Below, one piece after another: positions 7,322-14,878 of a stretch of DNA of 21,875 nucleotides. The stretch is from a candidate division WWE3 bacterium RIFOXYC2_FULL_42_13 (GTDB lineage Bacteria > Patescibacteriota > WWE3 > UBA101185 > UBA10185). Both the position numbers and the translations under genes were made by a program. The notes below the pieces were generated by a model. That model saw only the letters and a program-made list of their open reading frames with translations. It was not told the DNA's origin and did no database searches. Within the stretch, counting starts at the first letter, position 1. Every line of letters begins with the position of its first letter. Where the stretch lies: assembly GCA_001773255.1 (NCBI GenBank), contig MEWF01000010.1:17938-39812 (forward strand), written 5' to 3'.

Positions 7322-9643
7322 ATGCGCAAAGGAATGATTCTTCTGACGGCAATACTGTTGCTGGCACAACAAACGTCCGCGTCTGAATGGACGGCCGTGT
7401 CGGCACCCTCAAGTAAGATATCTGTCATAGAAGTGACACCCGAAGGGATGGTCGCCGGAGAATTTGATGACCGGTTGTGGCTGGATCCGTATAACGGAGT
7501 GTATCTCTCCGAGGATAACGGCACAACCTGGATAAGAATCGGACTACGGGGAAAAGGTGTGAAATTTCTTAAATATAAAGCCGGCATACTCTACGCCGGA
7601 ACCTTTTATACGACCTCCACTCCGGGCGGTCTCTACATCAGCACGTACCCTTATTCTGAGTGGGAACACGCCGGACCCGCGTATACCCTAACTTCGGTGG
7701 ACGCCTGCGGAGATCACATATACCTGGGAACACGTTATTACGGCCTCATTGTTTCCCCTGACAAAGGCCTTAGCTGGGCACAGAAAATCGGCTCGGGAAT
7801 TGAAGGCCCGGAAATTATGGCTCTCTTCTGTTGGGAAAGGTCGGTTCTTGCTTCAACGAGAACCTCCGTGTATTTAAGTGGGGATGAGGGAGAAACCTGG
7901 AAAATCCTCGAACCGTTCACAGGAGCGACCATTTATTCCTTTGCAGGAAACGGAAATTATATTGCGGCCTCGGGAACGGGCTACGAGGGAATATTTGTCT
8001 CTAAGAACGGCGGAGAAGCTTGGACAAAAATGAGCATCCCCGAACTCGGAACGTCCCGAAAACTGCTTTTTCATGGACAATACCTTTATACAGTCAGCGG
8101 TAAAGAGGTGCTCGTAAGCCGGGATCTGGGTAAAAACAATGAAAATACCTCATTAGCCGGTTTGAACACCCTTGATGTTACGGACCTAGAAGCATACAAA
8201 CCTTCAATATACACATTGATAGCACTAAACTCTGCCGGAAAGATCTTCAGAAAATCTGTTGACGATTTCCTTTATTTTCCTTTTCTCGAACCTCCGTGGA
8301 ACATTAAGAGCGAATGGGAACTTACGGAAAATATCAACGCTTTCTTCGACCATCAATACCCTCTCTTAGCATATCAATACTTTCGGGAACCGGAAGAAAA
8401 CAGCCACACTACATTAAAATACGACGGGGTAAACGAACCCGTCCCGGCTTTATACTACAGCTCGCACAGCGGTATCGATTTCGATGCGAAATATGGGGAT
8501 CCGGTCCTGGCGTCCGCAGACGGAGATGCAAGTTATTACTACTGCAAAGACTGCGGAAACACTATAAAAATAGACCACGGGAACGGTCTCCAAACAGTGT
8601 ATATGCACCTACAGAATAACCCGGTAGTACAAGGTAACAATAGCGTTCGGGTAAATAATGGGAACGAAATAGGTAAAGTTGGCCTAACCGGGCGTACAAC
8701 AGGGCCTCACATACATTTTGAGACCGTTTTTGACACCGACGGGGACGGGCTCTTCTCGGACGAGTACCCGCACGGAAGAACCGATCCCTTTGGATGGGAT
8801 TACTCGAAACTCACGGATCCGTGGTCAGAACTCTCCTGGAATGACACCCTCGGAGCTCATACCGGCACATATAGCAGAAACCTGTGGAAAATACTTGCCC
8901 CGACACGGCAGAGCACCCCTATTCTGGACACCGCCTCCTTGACACTGGGCAACAAATTTATCGAGATAATCGGCGGCGGTGGAAAAAACTTCCTGCGTTT
9001 AACTGTGGAGCACGCGCCCAAACCACTGAGGAACTTCCCATCTTTGACTTCAAGATACATTAAAGGCACGGCGTTTGTTATAAACATACTCGACCAACTG
9101 GGAAACACGTCGGCTGCAGATGTCGCGGTAAGAGTAAGACTTACTATCTCCCCGGAAGATTTGCTCGGTATTCTACCGGAAACGTTAAAAATATTCCGAT
9201 GGGATAAAACGACATCGTTATGGGTAGAAACGATAAGCAATTATGATTCTGCATCGGGAGTAATCGAGGGAGTGCTAGATCATTTCAGCTATTTTGCAGC
9301 TTTCGGCGAAAAATATACCCCACAATTAATTTCCACCCAAATAAATATCTCGCCCGAACCGGCTGATGGGGCTGTAAACGTATTCCCAACAATATCTTTT
9401 TCCGGTAACGGCACCCTTACCGTTTACTCCTTAGACGGCGGCTATACGTGGAATAATTATGAACAAGCTTTTACGATAGACGAACAGGGATTGTTTGATG
9501 TTTTGTATAAGTCGGAAGACCCTGCGGGAAACTGGGAAGAAACTAAAAGTTTCGTTTTAAAGGTAGGGACGGGCTTTGCTACAAAGAAAATACGCGTTGT
9601 GGGCGCCTCTTTCGAAACCTTAAATGATAGGCCCTCCCCCTAG
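7322..9643 (+). CDS. secreted M23 metallopeptidase with Asp-box (BNR/YCF48-like) repeats
   Basis: A 773-aa exported protein. ATG 7322 is preferred over TTG 7313 because it gives a clean signal peptide (RKG, hydrophobic core, cleavage near TSA-SEW around residue 20). Residues ~20-310 carry Asp-box repeats of a beta-propeller: SEDNGTTW (63-70), SPDKGLSW (145-152), SGDEGETW (186-193), SKNGGEAW (227-234). Residues ~350-500 are a zinc M23 (LytM-type) endopeptidase domain with ligands His382 and Asp386 (HSGID) and His465 of HIH (463-465), plus His429. A DxDxDG calcium-type loop (471-476) follows the active site. The C-terminal ~200 residues look like Ig/FN3-like modules, with a further Asp-box-like SLDGGYTW at 703-710. 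M23 enzymes cut peptidoglycan cross-links, so it probably acts at the cell surface. Its 3' end overlaps that of mnmA by 24 bp. Confidence 0.88.
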   Translation: MRKGMILLTAILLLAQQTSASEWTAVSAPSSKISVIEVTPEGMVAGEFDDRLWLDPYNGVYLSEDNGTTWIRIGLRGKGVKFLKYKAGILYAGTFYTTSTPGGLYISTYPYSEWEHAGPAYTLTSVDACGDHIYLGTRYYGLIVSPDKGLSWAQKIGSGIEGPEIMALFCWERSVLASTRTSVYLSGDEGETWKILEPFTGATIYSFAGNGNYIAASGTGYEGIFVSKNGGEAWTKMSIPELGTSRKLLFHGQYLYTVSGKEVLVSRDLGKNNENTSLAGLNTLDVTDLEAYKPSIYTLIALNSAGKIFRKSVDDFLYFPFLEPPWNIKSEWELTENINAFFDHQYPLLAYQYFREPEENSHTTLKYDGVNEPVPALYYSSHSGIDFDAKYGDPVLASADGDASYYYCKDCGNTIKIDHGNGLQTVYMHLQNNPVVQGNNSVRVNNGNEIGKVGLTGRTTGPHIHFETVFDTDGDGLFSDEYPHGRTDPFGWDYSKLTDPWSELSWNDTLGAHTGTYSRNLWKILAPTRQSTPILDTASLTLGNKFIEIIGGGGKNFLRLTVEHAPKPLRNFPSLTSRYIKGTAFVINILDQLGNTSAADVAVRVRLTISPEDLLGILPETLKIFRWDKTTSLWVETISNYDSASGVIEGVLDHFSYFAAFGEKYTPQLISTQINISPEPADGAVNVFPTISFSGNGTLTVYSLDGGYTWNNYEQAFTIDEQGLFDVLYKSEDPAGNWEETKSFVLKVGTGFATKKIRVVGASFETLNDRPSP

Positions 9644-10687
9644 AACTTCTTCACCTTTATAGAACACCGCGCTTTGGCCGGGAGCCACACCGAATATTTT
9701 TCCGGACAGACCGACAGTCAAATGACCATCTGCTGATTTCTTGACAACACACGCCGTCAGTTTACCCAAATGCCTTATTCTAACGTCACATTTTATTTCG
9801 TCGGTATTAGTAAAGGAATCTCTGCCGACCCAGCTTAAGTCGGACACTTCAAAGCTATCTTTTAAGGCCTCTTCGTAACTCCCAACCGTCAGAGTGTTTG
9901 TCGCGGCATCTTTCGCAATAACATACATCGGGTCCCCGAAATACTTCGTAAGCCGGAACCCGTGCCGCTGACCGACGGTCAAAAACCAAACACCGTCGTG
10001 GTCTCCCACTTCCTCTCCTGCCAAGGTAACAACCTTTCCTTTTTTCTCCTCAATTCGTTTTTTTAGGAAGTCCTTAATATCTACTTCCCCGATAAAACAT
10101 ATTCCCATGCTTTCGGGACGTTTGTACGAGGGAAGCATTTTATCTTTTGCGAGTTTCCTGACCTCGGATTTATGCAATTCCCTTAACGGGAAAAGTGTGC
10201 GCTCCAACTGTTTTTGTCCCAGACGATATAAAAAATATGACTGGTCCTTACCTTCGTCGATACCCTTGAGGAGTTTGTATTCCCCATCCCGATGCACTAC
10301 TCCGGCATAATGTCCGGTGGCAACAAAGTCGAGTCCTTCTTTCACCGCCCATTCATAAAAAATCCCGAACTTTATTTCTTTATTGCACATCACATCGGGA
10401 TTGGGGGTTCTACCCGCCTCGTATTCGGCATAGAAATAATCTATGACCCTCGTTTTATACTCATCGCGGAAATCCAAGGTCTTGAACGGAATATCCAATG
10501 CCGTCGCGGTTTGGAGCGCATATGCCTTGTCTTCATCTGCCGCGCAGCCGTCATCCTCTACATCCCAACACTGCATGAATATACCCGTCACCTCATAACC
10601 CTGTTCTTTTAGCAACAGGGCAGCTACAGAAGAGTCCACACCTCCGCTCATACCTACAGCGACTTTTTTGCGCTTGTTCGCGTCCAT
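9620..10687 (-). CDS. mnmA: tRNA-specific 2-thiouridylase MnmA
   Basis: A 355-aa enzyme that adds sulfur to U34 of the Lys, Glu and Gln tRNAs. It has the PP-loop SGGVDSS (14-20), the catalytic Cys101 in NPDVMCNKEIKF and the second cysteine Cys197 in GICFIGE, followed by the usual C-terminal barrel ending in GGGPII. All catalytic residues are present and the length is standard. ATG 10687 was chosen because the family starts just before KVAVGMSGGVDSS and a TATAAT box lies exactly 7 nt upstream; an in-frame upstream codon at 10765 would add 26 residues and overlap the preceding gene. The sulfur-relay partner is not in the window. It is convergent with, and overlaps, the M23 peptidase gene, with no terminator between them. 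Confidence 0.97.
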   Translation of the reverse strand: MDANKRKKVAVGMSGGVDSSVAALLLKEQGYEVTGIFMQCWDVEDDGCAADEDKAYALQTATALDIPFKTLDFRDEYKTRVIDYFYAEYEAGRTPNPDVMCNKEIKFGIFYEWAVKEGLDFVATGHYAGVVHRDGEYKLLKGIDEGKDQSYFLYRLGQKQLERTLFPLRELHKSEVRKLAKDKMLPSYKRPESMGICFIGEVDIKDFLKKRIEEKKGKVVTLAGEEVGDHDGVWFLTVGQRHGFRLTKYFGDPMYVIAKDAATNTLTVGSYEEALKDSFEVSDLSWVGRDSFTNTDEIKCDVRIRHLGKLTACVVKKSADGHLTVGLSGKIFGVAPGQSAVFYKGEEVLGGGPII

Positions 10688-10694
10688 GCTATGC

Positions 10695-10700
10695 ATTATA
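10695..10700 (-). promoter_or_regulatory. -10 box of mnmA (leaderless type)
   Basis: A perfect TATAAT on the minus strand, 7 nt before the ATG. A poor -35-like hexamer (GAACAA) lies at 17 bp. It sits in the 65-bp gap after the HEPN-like gene, so mnmA can be transcribed on its own. Confidence 0.6.
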
Positions 10701-10752
10701 TAACCGAAAACGGGGATTGTTCCTAAAATCTGCCGAAACTTATTGAAAAAAA

Positions 10753-11238
10753 TCAAACCCTGCAATTCGTCACCGAAGAATGCATTGCGTCAACAATATC
10801 ATTTATTATGTCCAAAGCCTCTTCGTACCCCAGCCTTCTGTAGTTATGCGGAAAGTAGTGGAAGACCAGATTCCTGCCTCTTTTCCATACCTGCCATAGT
10901 TTTCTGGAAACTTCTCTGCCTCCCCTTGCCTTGCCGCATATTCTTTCAAAGACGTTACTCTTCTCTTTTATGTAGTTCGGGTTCAATATGCGTCCTATTC
11001 TAATGTCATCGCTGAAATACTCTTCTTTGGTAATCAACTTCAAATCGAGGAAAAACCTTTTCAAAAAACCTTCGTATGCCTTCGCAAAAGGAAAAACCAA
11101 AAAAGAGTAGTCGGAAATATTGTCTTCCTGATGATGGGTATAAACAAAGTTCAAGACGAGTTCACCGTCTTCAATAAGCCCTCTTATCTCATCCGGCATA
11201 TATTGCCACAGCGATGAGTCGCGCTTTATTACTTCCAT
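10753..11238 (-). CDS. HEPN-like protein, possibly RnlA/RNase LS-type (unknown target)
   Basis: A 161-aa, largely helical protein. Near the C-terminus it has GRNLVFHYF with Arg122-Asn123-x3-His127, the R-x4-6-H signature of HEPN ribonucleases. A helix before it (FPFAKAYEGFLKRFF, ~49-63) carries the Glu often seen in the HEPN core. The pattern resembles the C-terminal domain of RNase LS/RnlA toxins, but the protein is short and lacks the other RnlA domains. No antitoxin-like small gene lies next to it. ATG 11238 has TAAAAT 7 nt upstream and no Shine-Dalgarno. The HEPN call rests on motif and helix pattern; toxin activity is not shown. Confidence 0.6.
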   Translation of the reverse strand: MEVIKRDSSLWQYMPDEIRGLIEDGELVLNFVYTHHQEDNISDYSFLVFPFAKAYEGFLKRFFLDLKLITKEEYFSDDIRIGRILNPNYIKEKSNVFERICGKARGGREVSRKLWQVWKRGRNLVFHYFPHNYRRLGYEEALDIINDIVDAMHSSVTNCRV

Positions 11239-11245
11239 GAAAATA

Positions 11246-11251
11246 ATTTTA
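11246..11251 (-). promoter_or_regulatory. -10 box of the HEPN-like gene (leaderless type)
   Basis: TAAAAT on the minus strand, 7 nt before ATG 11238, inside the 40-bp gap after the upstream gene. No convincing -35. Confidence 0.45.
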
Positions 11252-11278
11252 TCCGAAACACGGGAATTATTCGATGCT

Positions 11279-11782
11279 TTATTGATCCGAAAACGAACCT
11301 GCTATAAAGTGGGGTGCCATGAAAGCCTCTACGGGAACCACAAGAGCATTAACAGCCTTTCCTTCGGTGTCAAACTCCGCAGTTATTGCACCGGAAAATG
11401 AACCTACGTCAACGGAAAAAATTCTCTGGACGGAGCCCCACCCGGGCTTAACAAAAAACTTTACATAACTAATATCTCCGGATTTGGGAGCTTCAACAAA
11501 GGGCAGTGTGTAGGATCTGGTCTCGCCCCCGCTCGTCATAGAAATTTTCTTTCCTGAGAACAGACTCTCCCGGCATTCATTAAAATCCACACAACCGTAC
11601 TGATATAGATCCCACGTACCCTGCGAAGAATTGACCACCACCGAAAAACCTTTGGAATAACCCGGAACGGAAACGCCTTTAACTTCGGAACCGGTCTTGA
11701 GGTTAACAATAAAAAAGACAAAAGGAGCCGCTATAAAAAATGCCGCTATAATAAAAAACAAGGCTCCAAAACCTCTACTCAT
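11279..11782 (-). CDS. membrane-anchored extracytoplasmic protein, unknown function
   Basis: This 167-aa protein is not recognised. Residues ~6-27 form one hydrophobic N-terminal segment (signal anchor or uncleaved signal; there is no lipobox). The rest is a beta-rich, soluble-looking domain probably outside the membrane, with two cysteines (64 and 70) spaced for a disulfide. It has no catalytic motif I can name. The start ATG has no Shine-Dalgarno. It is divergent from the glycosyltransferase gene and is the first of three minus-strand genes (this one, HEPN-like, mnmA), each with its own -10-like box. Confidence 0.7.
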   Translation of the reverse strand: MSRGFGALFFIIAAFFIAAPFVFFIVNLKTGSEVKGVSVPGYSKGFSVVVNSSQGTWDLYQYGCVDFNECRESLFSGKKISMTSGGETRSYTLPFVEAPKSGDISYVKFFVKPGWGSVQRIFSVDVGSFSGAITAEFDTEGKAVNALVVPVEAFMAPHFIAGSFSDQ

Positions 11783-11788
11783 ACAAGT

Positions 11789-11817
11789 ATGAACTCATAA
11801 AATAGATAACGAGTCAA
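11789..11817 (-). promoter_or_regulatory. candidate promoter of the membrane-anchored unknown gene
   Basis: Minus strand: a good -35 TTGACT (11812-11817) at 17 bp from a poor -10 GTTCAT (11789-11794), which ends 6 nt before ATG 11782. Confidence 0.4.
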
Positions 11818-11834
11818 GAAGTTTCAGCAGCCTG

Positions 11835-11840
11835 TATAAT
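11835..11840 (+). promoter_or_regulatory. -10 box of the glycosyltransferase-fpg-recF operon (leaderless type)
   Basis: A perfect TATAAT, 6 nt before ATG 11847. The hexamer at 17 bp (AGTCAA, 11812-11817) is weak, and it is the complement of the -35 used by the divergent gene. Confidence 0.6.
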
Positions 11841-11846
11841 ACAAAC

Positions 11847-12968
11847 ATGAAACAGCCTAAAATAGCTTTTGTTCACGACTATCTCATCAATTACGGAGGG
11901 GCTGAGAAAGTTCTGGAAGCCTTGTTGGAACTGTATCCCGACGGTCCTATCTACACCAGCATGTACGACCCGGCAAAACTTTCGGACATTATAAACAGAC
12001 GGAAAATAATATGTCCTGAAACCGCCCTTTTTAAAAAATTCCCTAAATATTTGACTTTTCTAATGCCGATGGTTTTCGAGGATTTTGACCTGCGTCAATA
12101 CGATATTGTTGTTTCGGATTCTTCCGCCTGGTCAAAGGGAGTCCTCACAACGCCCGAACAACTGCATATAAGCTACATACACACACCTCCGAGATTTTTA
12201 TACAAATATTCTGTTGAAAGTGCGAAAAGATCCGCCTGGTATTTTAAGCCCTTCGTTACGGTTCTCGACTCTCTCTTAAGAGTGTGGGACCACAATGCCG
12301 CTCAAAGACCTAACTATCTTATAGCCAACTCGGAAGAAGTGCGCTCAAGGATCAAAAAATTTTATGGAAAGGACGCCCAAGTTATTTACCCTCCCGTCGA
12401 AATAGGCGTGGAAAACACACCAAACGATAAGGGTGGAAAACCTTACTTTTTGATAGTAAGCCGCCTCGCCGCGTACAAAAACATAGATCTGGTTCTGGAA
12501 GCATTCAGAAATATTCCCACCGAGCTTTGGGTGGCAGGCACCGGACACGAGGAAAAAAGGTTAAAGGAAATGGCCGGATCCAACATAAAATTCCTGGGAA
12601 AGGTGAGTGAGAGCGAAAAACATTCTCTTATGAAAAACTGCCTCGGTATTATAAATGCCGTTAGAGACGAAGATTTCGGGATCGTTCCCGTCGAAGCAAT
12701 GTCCCACGGCAAGCCGGTATTGGCCCACAGATCGGGCGGCCACCTGGAAACAGTAACCGAGGGTGTGAGCGGTATGTTTTTTGAAGGGGAGGATGTAAAA
12801 GAGTTGGAGTTAAAGATAAAGGAATTTGAACGGGCTATTCAGAATAATAATTTCGACCCGGAAATAATAAAAGGAACGGTGGCAAAATTCTCCAAGAAAC
12901 GGTTTCAAAATGAAATGAGATCTTTCATCGAAGAAAAATGGATGGAGCATCGAAAAAGCAATGCCTGA
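11847..12968 (+). CDS. family 4 glycosyltransferase (GT-B fold)
   Basis: A 373-aa cytoplasmic or membrane-associated sugar transferase. The N-terminal acceptor domain starts with KIAFVHDYLINYGGAEKVLE (GGAE loop at 17-20). The C-terminal nucleotide-sugar domain has SRLAAYKN (205-212) and the E-x7-E motif of GT4 enzymes, Glu275 to Glu283 in EDFGIVPVEAM, followed by HGKPVLAHRSGG. No transmembrane segment is obvious. GT4 enzymes build cell-surface polysaccharide or glycolipid using UDP- or GDP-sugars with retention of configuration; donor and acceptor cannot be read here. The start has TATAAT 6 nt upstream. The 3' end overlaps fpg by 8 nt, so the two are translationally coupled although functionally unrelated. 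Confidence 0.92.
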   Translation: MKQPKIAFVHDYLINYGGAEKVLEALLELYPDGPIYTSMYDPAKLSDIINRRKIICPETALFKKFPKYLTFLMPMVFEDFDLRQYDIVVSDSSAWSKGVLTTPEQLHISYIHTPPRFLYKYSVESAKRSAWYFKPFVTVLDSLLRVWDHNAAQRPNYLIANSEEVRSRIKKFYGKDAQVIYPPVEIGVENTPNDKGGKPYFLIVSRLAAYKNIDLVLEAFRNIPTELWVAGTGHEEKRLKEMAGSNIKFLGKVSESEKHSLMKNCLGIINAVRDEDFGIVPVEAMSHGKPVLAHRSGGHLETVTEGVSGMFFEGEDVKELELKIKEFERAIQNNNFDPEIIKGTVAKFSKKRFQNEMRSFIEEKWMEHRKSNA

Positions 12969-13788
12969 ACTTCCCGAAACTCAAACAATCGCTGCCCTAT
13001 TGAACAAAAATCTCAAAGGTAGAAAGATAGTTACCGTTCAGGTTTCAAAAGATTACAGGGCACTGCCGTCAACTGAAATCTTCATTAAGGCCGTAACGGG
13101 CAAAGAGATTAAATCAGTGAGAAGGGTGGCAAAAAATATACTCATTGAGCTGGAAAACGGAAACCATATACTTTTCCACCTCGCTATGACCGGACGGCTG
13201 TTACTCTGGAACGATAAAATCGGAAACGAAAGATGGGTGAAAGTAATCCTGCACCTGGACAACGGGGTTAAACTTACCTTCAGCGACATGCGGGTGTTCG
13301 GAAAAGCCGCTGTCCTCAGCCCGAAACAAACGCAAGAGCTGGAAGCCAGGTACGGTCCAGAACCTCTGGATAAGAAAACCACCCATCAACAACTGGTCGA
13401 CAGGCTTAAAACCAAAAGAACAAATATTAAGAACGCACTTCTTGATCAGGAAATAATCTCGGGGATAGGAAACATATATGCAACGGACGCGTTATTCCTC
13501 GCTAAGATAAACCCATTTACCAAAACAAGTGAGATCACGTTGGAAAATGCTAACCGGCTGCTCGACTCAATAAGGTCGGTTCTGAAGGAAAGTATAAAAC
13601 TCGGGGGCTCAACCCTTAACGATAAAATGTACGTCGATCCGTTCGGTAAAGAAGGAAAGTATCAGGAACATTTTAAAATATACTCCAAGGAAAAATGTCC
13701 GGTATGCGGATCTAAAGTAAGTTTTATTAAAATATCGGGACGGGGTACATATTTCTGCCCAAGCTGCCAGCCCCTAAATAAGCGATGA
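12961..13788 (+). CDS. mutM: formamidopyrimidine-DNA glycosylase (Fpg/MutM)
   Basis: A 275-aa base-excision repair enzyme that removes 8-oxoguanine and formamidopyrimidines and nicks the strand by beta,delta-elimination. The N-terminus MPELPE supplies catalytic Pro2 and Glu3 after Met removal. Lys58 (VAKN) is the conserved active-site lysine, Met76, Arg111 and Phe113 (MRVFG) are the duplex-wedge residues, and Asn171 (GIGNIYA) is the H2TH contact. The zinc finger has Cys246, Cys249, Cys266 and Cys269 with Arg261. Every key residue is present and the length is standard. It overlaps the glycosyltransferase upstream by 8 nt (ATGCCTGA) and recF downstream by 4 nt (ATGA), so it is probably translated by re-initiation. 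Confidence 0.97.
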   Translation: MPELPETQTIAALLNKNLKGRKIVTVQVSKDYRALPSTEIFIKAVTGKEIKSVRRVAKNILIELENGNHILFHLAMTGRLLLWNDKIGNERWVKVILHLDNGVKLTFSDMRVFGKAAVLSPKQTQELEARYGPEPLDKKTTHQQLVDRLKTKRTNIKNALLDQEIISGIGNIYATDALFLAKINPFTKTSEITLENANRLLDSIRSVLKESIKLGGSTLNDKMYVDPFGKEGKYQEHFKIYSKEKCPVCGSKVSFIKISGRGTYFCPSCQPLNKR

Positions 13789-14849
13789 AAATATTGGAGT
13801 TAAGACTAACTAACTTCCGCAACCACAAAAAATTAAGGCTTGATCTTAACCACAACATCGTGCTTTTGACAGGCCCCAACGGGGCGGGAAAAACCAACAT
13901 CCTTGAAGCCATATATGCCCTATCTACAGGAAAATCAATCAAAGCCAGGTACGACCGGGACATGATAAATTACACCGCACAATTCTCAACGGCGGGTGCC
14001 GATATTGAAAATTCCTCAGGAAAGTATCTGCTGGAAATGCAAGTTATAAAAGACGACAGTTTTTCAAACATTTCGTCAAAAAAGACCAAGGTGAATAAAG
14101 TCCCCAAGTCCCTGGCGTCTTTTTCCGGAATATTCAACAGCGTAATGTTCTCGCCCGAAGACCTGAACATAATAACCGGCTCTCCCTCGGAGAGAAGAAA
14201 ATATATGGACGCCATACTCGTTCAAACGGACAAGAATTACAAAAGAAACGTTGCCGCATATTTAAAAGCCGTGCGCCAGCGTAATAAAATCCTGGAAAAA
14301 ATTGCGGAAGAAAACAGAGGCCGGGACGAGCTCGGATATTGGACAAAAAAATGTCTGGAGCACGGAACCTACATTCAGGAACAAAGAGTTAAATTGTTTA
14401 ACTTTTTCAATAAAAAATTACCGAGCGCCGTCGAAAAACTAAACGGGAAAAATACGGAAGTTGAGATCAAATATTTGATGAATGAAATTTCTGAGGAACG
14501 CCTAAAAAAACACGAAGACAATGAGATACATGCAAAGACCACTCTCGTGGGACCTCACCGTGACGACTTCTCAATTTTTCACAAGAGTCACAATTTATCT
14601 GAATTTGGTTCAAGAGGAGAGCAAAGGAGTGTGATGCTTGCTTTAAAACTTTGTGAGATAAACTTTATCGAGCAAGAAAACAATGAGAGACCTGTGCTTC
14701 TACTAGACGATATATTCTCGGAACTTGATGAAAATCATCGCAGTTCCGTTTTCAACATTTTGGAGCAGCAACAGACCATAATCACCAGCACCGAACCGCC
14801 CGATTTCCTTTCAAGTAAAACCAATACGTACGAAATAAAAGTATTGTAA
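13785..14849 (+). CDS. recF: DNA replication and repair protein RecF
   Basis: A 354-aa SMC-like ABC ATPase that acts with RecO/RecR to load RecA at single-stranded gaps. The Walker A loop GPNGAGKTN is at 30-38, the family motif FSPEDLNIITGSPSERRKYMD at ~122-142, the ABC signature SRGEQRS at 276-282 (often SRGQQR), and Walker B VLLLDDIFSELD at 304-315 with the D-loop. The length matches the family. It is coupled to fpg by the ATGA overlap and followed 29 bp later by the Fic-fold gene. In many bacteria recF sits with dnaA/dnaN/gyrB; here it is with a glycosylase. Confidence 0.96.
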   Translation: MKILELRLTNFRNHKKLRLDLNHNIVLLTGPNGAGKTNILEAIYALSTGKSIKARYDRDMINYTAQFSTAGADIENSSGKYLLEMQVIKDDSFSNISSKKTKVNKVPKSLASFSGIFNSVMFSPEDLNIITGSPSERRKYMDAILVQTDKNYKRNVAAYLKAVRQRNKILEKIAEENRGRDELGYWTKKCLEHGTYIQEQRVKLFNFFNKKLPSAVEKLNGKNTEVEIKYLMNEISEERLKKHEDNEIHAKTTLVGPHRDDFSIFHKSHNLSEFGSRGEQRSVMLALKLCEINFIEQENNERPVLLLDDIFSELDENHRSSVFNILEQQQTIITSTEPPDFLSSKTNTYEIKVL

Positions 14850-14862
14850 CCTGCGGGAAATA

Positions 14863-14871
14863 TGCGAGAAT
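14863..14871 (+). promoter_or_regulatory. candidate extended -10 for the Fic-fold gene
   Basis: TG-C-GAGAAT, with the hexamer (14866-14871) ending 7 nt before ATG 14879, in the 29-bp gap after recF. It is a 4/6 match to TATAAT. Confidence 0.35.
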
Positions 14872-14878
14872 TATCTCA

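Noticed and set aside
10688..10765. 26-residue N-terminal extension of MnmA
   Set aside because: It overlaps the HEPN-like gene, spans the TATAAT box and is not part of the MnmA family start.
12961..12968. Recoded TGA (Gly) as in Gracilibacteria/Absconditabacteria
   Set aside because: TGA ends the glycosyltransferase, rpiB, rpe and other genes at sensible protein ends with coupled starts, so it functions as a stop.
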